From Phanerochaete sordida (Eukaryota > Basidiomycota > Agaricomycetes > Polyporales > Phanerochaetaceae): 64,000 nt of DNA. The stretch's first letter is position 1. Each line of letters begins with the position of its first letter. Below, in pieces: positions 58,391 through 64,000 of the stretch. Where the stretch lies: the NCBI GenBank assembly GCA_019973155.2, contig BPQB01000029.1, forward strand, positions 124,001-188,000, written 5' to 3'. A program made the position numbers and the translations under genes. A model generated the notes under the pieces. That model ran no database searches. It was not told the DNA's origin and worked only from the letters and a program-made list of their open reading frames with translations.

Positions 58391-59055
58391 CTAATGCCTG
58401 TCGAGACAGAGCACGGGCTGCCAGCTGCCCGTCGAGACGTGGCGGAGCTCGAGTAGCACGAGCTCTTCGATGTTGACGTTGTTCAGACTCCAGTCTGGGC
58501 TGACCGTCCCCGACGTGGCCATGTCCTGTGCGCGCGTGAGGTCAGCCTCCACTCTTTCTGTCCACATGAGCGTGTGACTCACGTTCTTCAGTAGCCTGAC
58601 TGTTTTTGCGACTTCATGCGCAAGCTTCGCGAGCGTAATCGGCCTGACCTCGTAGGAGTGGTCGAAGGCGTGCACGACATAGCTCCAGGGCTGGTAGCCA
58701 GGCCACTGCGACCAGACATCAGCTCTCGGCCCCGTCTGTCAGGGCAAGCGCCAGACGTACGTTGATCCTGATGGTGATCTTCTTCGCCTGCTCCGAGAGT
58801 TTCGGGACCTCGTTGCTCTTGGCCAGGTTCTGGAAGACTTTGTTGAGCGCGTTCGAGAGCCGGACACCAGGTCGGCCGCCCTCGGTGAAGCGAATGGTTG
58901 GTAGCTGTGCGAACTGCCCTGGTGCGGTGTACACCGGCTGAGGCACTACGATTCCAGGCAGAGCAGCGTCGCCAAAGTCCATGAAGGTATGGAACGTCTA
59001 GAAGAGTTAGAGACCGTAAGTGCTTGTACTTCTGCAGGCTGATTCTGCTCACCAT
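58391..59055 (-). CDS. WS13: WPGY/SWQP family member, first exon possibly only the start codon
   Basis: Minus-strand exons 58997-58761, 58705-58583 and 58525-58391, introns 55 and 57 nt, phase 0. The only ATG in phase with the 58997 acceptor is at 59055-59053, directly followed by gtgagc; the same frame upstream has a stop without another ATG, so the first exon would be ATG alone, unless a further upstream exon exists. That gives 165 residues. The second exon starts TFHTFMDFGDAALPGIVVPQP, has IRFTEGGRPGVRL and ends TIRIN. The third starts WPGYQPWSYVVHAFD. The last has DWSLNNVNIEELVLLELRHV and TGSWQPVLCLDRH. Core motifs all present. Confidence 0.85.
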
Positions 59056-60400
59056 CTTGTGCAGGGCTTTTGCGGGTGCCTGGGAGGAGTAGTGCGCTGC
59101 TCGTTGGATGCTCTCTGACCGCAGCGTCGACGAGCCTTTTAACACACAGTCTTTTCCACCACCGCGTCAACGCTTGCATGTTCGCAGACATACTCGTAGA
59201 CATGCAGCGGGTCGACTAGCGCAGGACGTCGTCGGCCAGCTAGACCCGTCGTCTGCTTGTGGCCCATCATCGAGACAGGCTGCTGGAAGAGCCATGGACT
59301 GCGCGTGTTCTTGGTCGGCAGGACGCCTAAGGCCGACATGCAACTCCACGAAGATAGAAAGACTTAGCGGGTTCTGCGCTCAGAGCAAGACGCTACGTCG
59401 TGTGTACCACGTCGCGAGCACAGGGCGCAGCTAGCGGGGGGCGGTGAGTGCCACTCTCGCCACCTTCTGGTCTCTTTTTTTTCATTACTGCAGTAGTAAA
59501 TCCATCACGCGCAGCAGGTCTGCAAGAATACGGTGACAGCATCCTATGTGAGGTCACCACCTTCGCAAGGCAAGCGTCCGCGGCGTTTGGGTATGGTAAC
59601 TTGCCGAGCCGAGAAGGCAGATGGACCCTAGCTGCCCATCAACCGAGGGCTGAGGAACTGCCTTCGGGGGAACCACGGTGGATTACTGTGCGAGGAAAAA
59701 CTGCGATATTCCGGAGCACGCGGCCTGCACGGTGCTGCGGACCCGTCCGTTGTTCCGTCGCCTCCGTTGTCGGAAGCTAGCGGGCGTCGACAAAGTGTGG
59801 AGGGCCGCAAAACGTCCGCGCGCCGCTTAGCCTGTGAGATGGGTGTCAATCGGGCGCACTGCGCTCCGTCGACGACCCGTGCGTGTTGGCGCTAGACGAC
59901 ACAGCCTCGGGGAACTGACCCGCACCGGTTCTCAAGGCGCTGGCGCCAACCGTGGCGTACTCGGCGTTGCTAGTAACGTCCTGGCGTTTTGAAAGTACGC
60001 AAGGGCATCCGCTCCCCCGCGATGTCGTCCTAGCCTTTACGTCTATCCGCATTTTGCAACATTTAAGAGGATTTCCAACCACCCTTGAGCAGCAGCCTAA
60101 CCTCGTGTCGCGCCGCCGCACGCCGCTGCGTTCCGGCTGTCAATCGCAGTGTTAGGGTAAGGCCTGGCGGGACCATTCAGGCCTCCTGGTGGGGCACCTT
60201 TGGGGACCATCCATCTCTGCCTCGCTTTCAATCGCAAGGCGTGGTGCCCAAGGGTTCAGATCGCAGGGCTTAATGCATTTCAAGCATGCCACTGAGCCGA
60301 ACACGCCGCACAAATACGCATTCCTCGGATAGCACGCCAGGCCTCAGATATAAAAGGGCTCCGGACAAGCACTGTATCTCAACCCCTCACCCGCATTCTC
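59056..60400. other. Divergent intergenic region WS13/WS14
   Basis: About 1.35 kb between the starts of two family members on opposite strands, so it must hold both promoters. Open frames such as 59108-59434 have no motif. Confidence 0.5.
60349..60356 (+). promoter_or_regulatory. TATA box of WS14
   Basis: TATAAAAG, 45 bp before the WS14 start codon. Confidence 0.65.
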
Positions 60401-61103
60401 ATGGCCCACAACACAGGACTCTTCATACGCAAGACGGTGAGCATCGTCCAGCCACTTTCGCGTACTCTCTGTCTCACTTGCAAATGCACGTCGCCCCGCC
60501 TAGGATGGCTACCACAATTTCACAGAATTCGACAACGCGACGCTCCCAGGGATAGTCGTGCCGCAGGCGGGCGACAACCACCAGAGCCGTGCCGAGTCTC
60601 TGGAGATCGTCTCGTTCGCCGTACGGGGCGCGGGGCCGGGCATCCGCCTTGGCCCTATGGACGCCATTAGCCCACAGCTCGCGTCTATAGACCAAGAGCG
60701 TCAGATGCAGCTCGTGTATGGGGCACCTGAGCTCACCATCCGGATCCTGGTACGCGCCGTGTCCGCAGCCCGGGGCCCCGTCTTCGTCTGAGCTGACGCC
60801 GCGCAGTGGCCAGGGTACCCCGCCTGGGAGAAGCGCGTGCCCGTCGGCGGGCCCAACGTGAAGATCCCGCTCTCGCGTTTTGCAGCCGTGCTCGCGGCAG
60901 CCGTGATGCAGTACCTGAAGGTGCGTCGTGCGCCGCGGCCCAGAGCGCGTCTGACGGGCCCACAGGAAATGTCGGTGACGGCGTCGAGCGAGGGGCGCGC
61001 AGACTGGTGGATCTCGCGCGTCGGCGTCGAGTCGCTCGTGCTGCTCGAGGCGCGGCGCACGGGGCCCGGTACTTGGCAGCCGGTCCTGTGTCGCGTTGTA
61101 TAG
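60401..61103 (+). CDS. WS14: WPGY/SWQP family member
   Basis: Exons 60401-60436 (MAHNTGLFIRKT), 60504-60749, 60807-60920 and 60966-61103 give 177 residues; introns 67, 57 and 45 nt, phase 0. The second exon starts DGYHNFTEFDNATLPGIVVPQ, has GPGIRLGPMDAI and ends LTIRIL. The third starts WPGYPAWEKRV and has a strongly helical, alanine-rich end (FAAVLAAAVMQYLK). The last has DWWISRVGVESLVLLEARRT and GTWQPVLCRVV; the DWW doublet is shared with WS4 and WS6. GC content is high. Intact. Confidence 0.9.
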
Positions 61104-62516
61104 GCGTAGGAGACCCTTTCCAAGTGTACGTCTGCAACTTCCGATACACCTTAACGCTGTCCGGACGTGCGGGAGACGGCCGCCGAGCGCACAACGCCAT
61201 GTGAGCCTCACCCTCCCAATCTCGCCTTATCAAGCCTTGCTATGGTATGTGACTGGACGCGGATGCTGGGACCCTTGCCAGACGCGTCTCACGGGACCCT
61301 TTCCAACTGACATGTGATCAGCATGGAACGTTAAAAGCTACGAAAGGTGCTCACATTTGAGCCAGACCATCCGAGAGGCCACTCTTGAGTTGCCTAGAAG
61401 CGCCGCCAGGCGCCGAAACCCTTGACGGAGCGGAGTGCACGCTGCGAACCCTTGGAGAGAATGTGACGGCGCGCACGACGAGACCTAGTCTCCCAGAGGC
61501 AGACGCTTATCCTGAGACTCCGAGAGGCCTCGGAACCCCTTCAGTGTGGGAATATTCAGGGCAAGGGCCTGACAACGGCTGAGCCTATTGGACAGGCCAT
61601 CCTAATACCTTCGCAGGGCCTGGCAGCCACCCACGCAGCGAGAACCTTGTACGCTACGTTGACGGTCTCGGTAGTATCGATATCCAAATCTCATGTGGTC
61701 GAATGAATGCGGGGAAGGCACAGACATGCGTGATCCACCAACCTTAGAATGCGTGCGTCATTCATACTGTGCAGCGATCGCGACTTCTATTGCCTTCATG
61801 CGGCGGCTCAGCGAGCGGGTTTCACGGTTGGCGGCTGGCGGTATCGGCACCTATCAGCACGCGGGCGATCGATGAGGATCGAGTGGTCTTACGAGAGTAC
61901 AGCTGTTTCCTTGAGCGTTGGACCTGTGCCCAGGACGGTATGTTTGAGCCTCGTCGCTTCCTGTCTGCTGGCAGTTCGATTTCCAGAACATGTCAATGTG
62001 GCACTTGCCTGGACAGGGCTCGTCTACCGCTCGCAAAAGCACCTACATGACAAACACATGAGTCTATAACAGGATGCATCGTTCAATTGCTAGAAAGATA
62101 ATACAGATCGTGCGCGAAGCATTGTCTCTCGTGCGCAAGAAGATAAGGACGGGAGTGGATGTGAAGGCATACAGTCGGTGATGGGAGACACTGAGTAGAA
62201 GTACAAGAGTGGGTGGCACGTGCATGGTTACGGAGCTGAGGGCGAATGAGAGCTTGAGACGAGAAGGAATGAGAGCGCAAAACAGACAGGACAAGACAGC
62301 GGGCGAGAGGGGCACATGAAGTGATACATCGAAGAGCGGGAGCGTGAGTGTGGAGTGCAGTGGGTGTCGTAGAGGAATGGAAGGAAGACGGGAGGTTGCA
62401 GGGAGGCGGTGGCGGCCAAGATGTGTGAAGGTCCATACGTTCGCTTTGAATGTCGTGTTCGGATATCTTAGCGAATATATTAACGTAGAGGGGGATTATG
62501 GAGTGCAGCGCGTATG
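61104..62516. other. Intergenic, nothing recognised
   Basis: About 1.4 kb before the 3' end of the coiled-coil gene. Open frames on both strands (61749-62069, 62344-62510) lack motifs. The part 62080-62440 is purine-rich on the plus strand. Confidence 0.5.
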
Positions 62517-64000
62517 CTATGCAGGGAGCGCCACACTGAGGCGGCGTGCGGTCTTCCTGGCGACAGGCGTGGCTTCGTCGATGTTCTCTTTCTCGTGCTC
62601 GCTGACACTAGCATTGGAGTCGGTACCGGAGGCAAGCTTCCTGCCACGAAGAGGGCCCGATGAAGATATGGTGCGCCGGTGGGTCTGCGTTCCAGGTGTG
62701 ATCGCGTTGGACCGCGGCATCGACGATGGCGGCAAGCGACTTGAGGTCGCGGATGGGGTCACAAGAGATGAGCGAGGTCTCACAGTTGGAGCATTAATAG
62801 ACTCCAGGCGTTTTGTTGCAGCATTCATTACCGTGGTCGGCGGACGACGGGCGAGAGTAGATGTTTTTGTCACCGTCGACGGCTCTCTCGATGTACTGCT
62901 TGCATCGGACATGGCGGACGCCGGGCGGACGATACTTGGTGTCGCAAAAATGGAGGACTCCCGGCGACCGGGTGGTTTGGCTGTCGTCGACTGTCCTACC
63001 GACGCACGGGTACCCATGCGTCGCTTGAGCTAGAAATCACGTTAGAACCCGGCGATAGTCCAGCATGCATGCTACTCACCAGCTCCAGCTCCTGCTGCTT
63101 CGAGTCGAGGGCGATGTTGAGACCCTGCATGTCCTCCTTGTCCTTGGCCCGTTGCTTCGCCGCCTGCGTGAGCTTGACCTCCTTGTCGGCACTTTCCTGC
63201 TGGAGATCGTGCACCTGTTTGCGGAGCCGGTCAACCTCGCCTTGAAGGGTGTCGACACGCTCCTGCAGGCTGCCCGCCTCCACATCGTTCTCCGCCTTCT
63301 CCCGAACAAGCCGCTCCATCGTGTGGCGGGCCTCGACCTCGCGAGCGACGACTTCAGAGATCTTGCGGCTCTGCTCGTCGACGATGCGAGCGTGCTCGCG
63401 CTTCTGCTTCGTGAGGCCCTCGCGGAGCTCCTCGGCCTCGGCCTCGCGCTCGCGCACACGCATCGTCTGCTCCGCGAGCTCAGCGTCTCGCTGGCGCAGG
63501 CCGTCCTGCAAGCGCGACACGTTGTCGTACGCATACCGATGTTCCTGCTCGAGATTTGATACGCGCTGCTCGCGCTCCTGCAGGGCCCTCGTAAGCTCCT
63601 CGGCATGATCCTGTTCCGCGCGCAGATGCTTTTCCAACTGGCCACAGAGAGTGTGAGCTCTATGGAAGTCCTATGAGACAGTGCAGCACATACCTCGTCC
63701 CGTTCTCGATCGAGTTCATCCCGCGCTGCCCACGCCTCTTCAAGCTCTTGCTCAAGCTCGTGATACCGGCTCTCGCGGGCGTCCCAGTCAGAACCAGCGC
63801 CGGCCATCTTCTCCCGGAGCTCGTCTGCCTCCCTTGAGAAGGCGTCCCGCTCTTGTCGGAGCCGCGAGATTTCCTCGCTGCTTTGCTCCGTGTGTTTCCA
63901 CTGCGCTTCGAGTTCCGCCTTGAGGAAGACGAGCTCCTCCTCTTTACGAAAGACGTCCTCGCGCAAGCCGCCGAGTTGAGACTGCAGGGTGAGGTGGTCG
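62517..64000 (-). CDS. Long coiled-coil protein, C-terminal part (5' end beyond the window)
   Basis: Enters from the right edge and ends at TAG 62517-62519. About 300 residues of charged coiled coil (ELEAQWKHTEQSSEEISRL; EELEEAWAARDELDRERDE; LEKHLRAEQDHAEELTRAL; QERVDTLQGEVDRLRKQVHDLQQE) are followed by a basic, Ser/Thr/Pro-rich tail of about 165 residues (RRESSIFATPSIVRPASAMSD) ending RRLSVALPA. Two introns are clear, about 63637-63692 (after ERDE) and about 63031-63078 (after QQELEL). The layout, coiled coil plus basic Ser/Pro tail, resembles spindle-pole or microtubule-associated proteins, but this is composition only; I cannot name the family from the visible part. Confidence 0.8.

Noticed and set aside
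1..64000. Transposon, retroelement or virus-derived explanation for the WS array
   Set aside because: No reverse transcriptase, transposase, integrase or long terminal repeats seen; members keep introns, so retroposition is excluded for them.

Overview
The window is nuclear DNA of a filamentous basidiomycete, most likely an agaricomycete of polypore type. The genes are dense and broken by many 48-60 nt GT-AG introns, and the housekeeping proteins (UTP10, KAP95, PAN3, LSM7, TFIIE-beta, NDUFA6, PP28) are fungal. Several short intergenic stretches are shared by divergent gene pairs. I see no rRNA, no convincing tRNA gene, no transposon coding region and no CRISPR.

Layout: 1-7.0 kb, UTP10 (cut by the left edge) and a DUF1365-type membrane protein, both on the minus strand. 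8-12.5 kb, the first three members of a repeated small-protein family. 13.2-17.5 kb, PP28/PDAP1, the complex I LYR subunit NDUFA6 and a disordered Lys/Ala-rich nuclear protein. 18.7-34.9 kb, eight more family members, all on the plus strand, interrupted only by a C2H2 zinc-finger gene at 31.7 kb. 36.6-39.0 kb, a cytochrome P450. 39.5-54.7 kb, a housekeeping block: a Pro/Lys-rich protein, LSM7, importin-beta KAP95, TFIIE-beta TFA2, PAN3 and a Cid1-type nucleotidyltransferase. 55-61 kb, three more family members. 62.5-64 kb, the C-terminal part of a coiled-coil protein cut by the right edge.

The main discovery is the family, labelled here WS1 to WS14 by position. These are 14 intact genes for proteins of about 163-197 residues (WS1 longer) with no signal peptide or membrane segment. 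All are spliced alike: a tiny first exon; a 220-300 nt exon starting at an [FY]H-x-F motif and carrying a G-[IVL]-x-VPQ motif; an exon of 108-129 nt opening with W-P-G-Y; and a last exon of 132-180 nt with L-x-L-[VI]-E-L and S-W-Q-P. Every intron I could place is phase 0. I recognise no named domain. The middle exon reads as an amphipathic helix and the flanking exons as beta strands. The array grew by local duplication: WS4-WS5 and WS6-WS7 look like a copied two-gene block, and WS8, WS9 and WS11 share landmarks at matching distances over about 0.9 kb upstream. Function is unknown.

The single-copy genes around the array are ordinary. The stretch 41-55 kb does gather three factors of cytoplasmic mRNA decay (LSM7, PAN3, a Cid1-type transferase), which may be chance. 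Exon borders were read by eye; those of the family, NDUFA6 and the zinc-finger gene are worked out to the base, the others are approximate.
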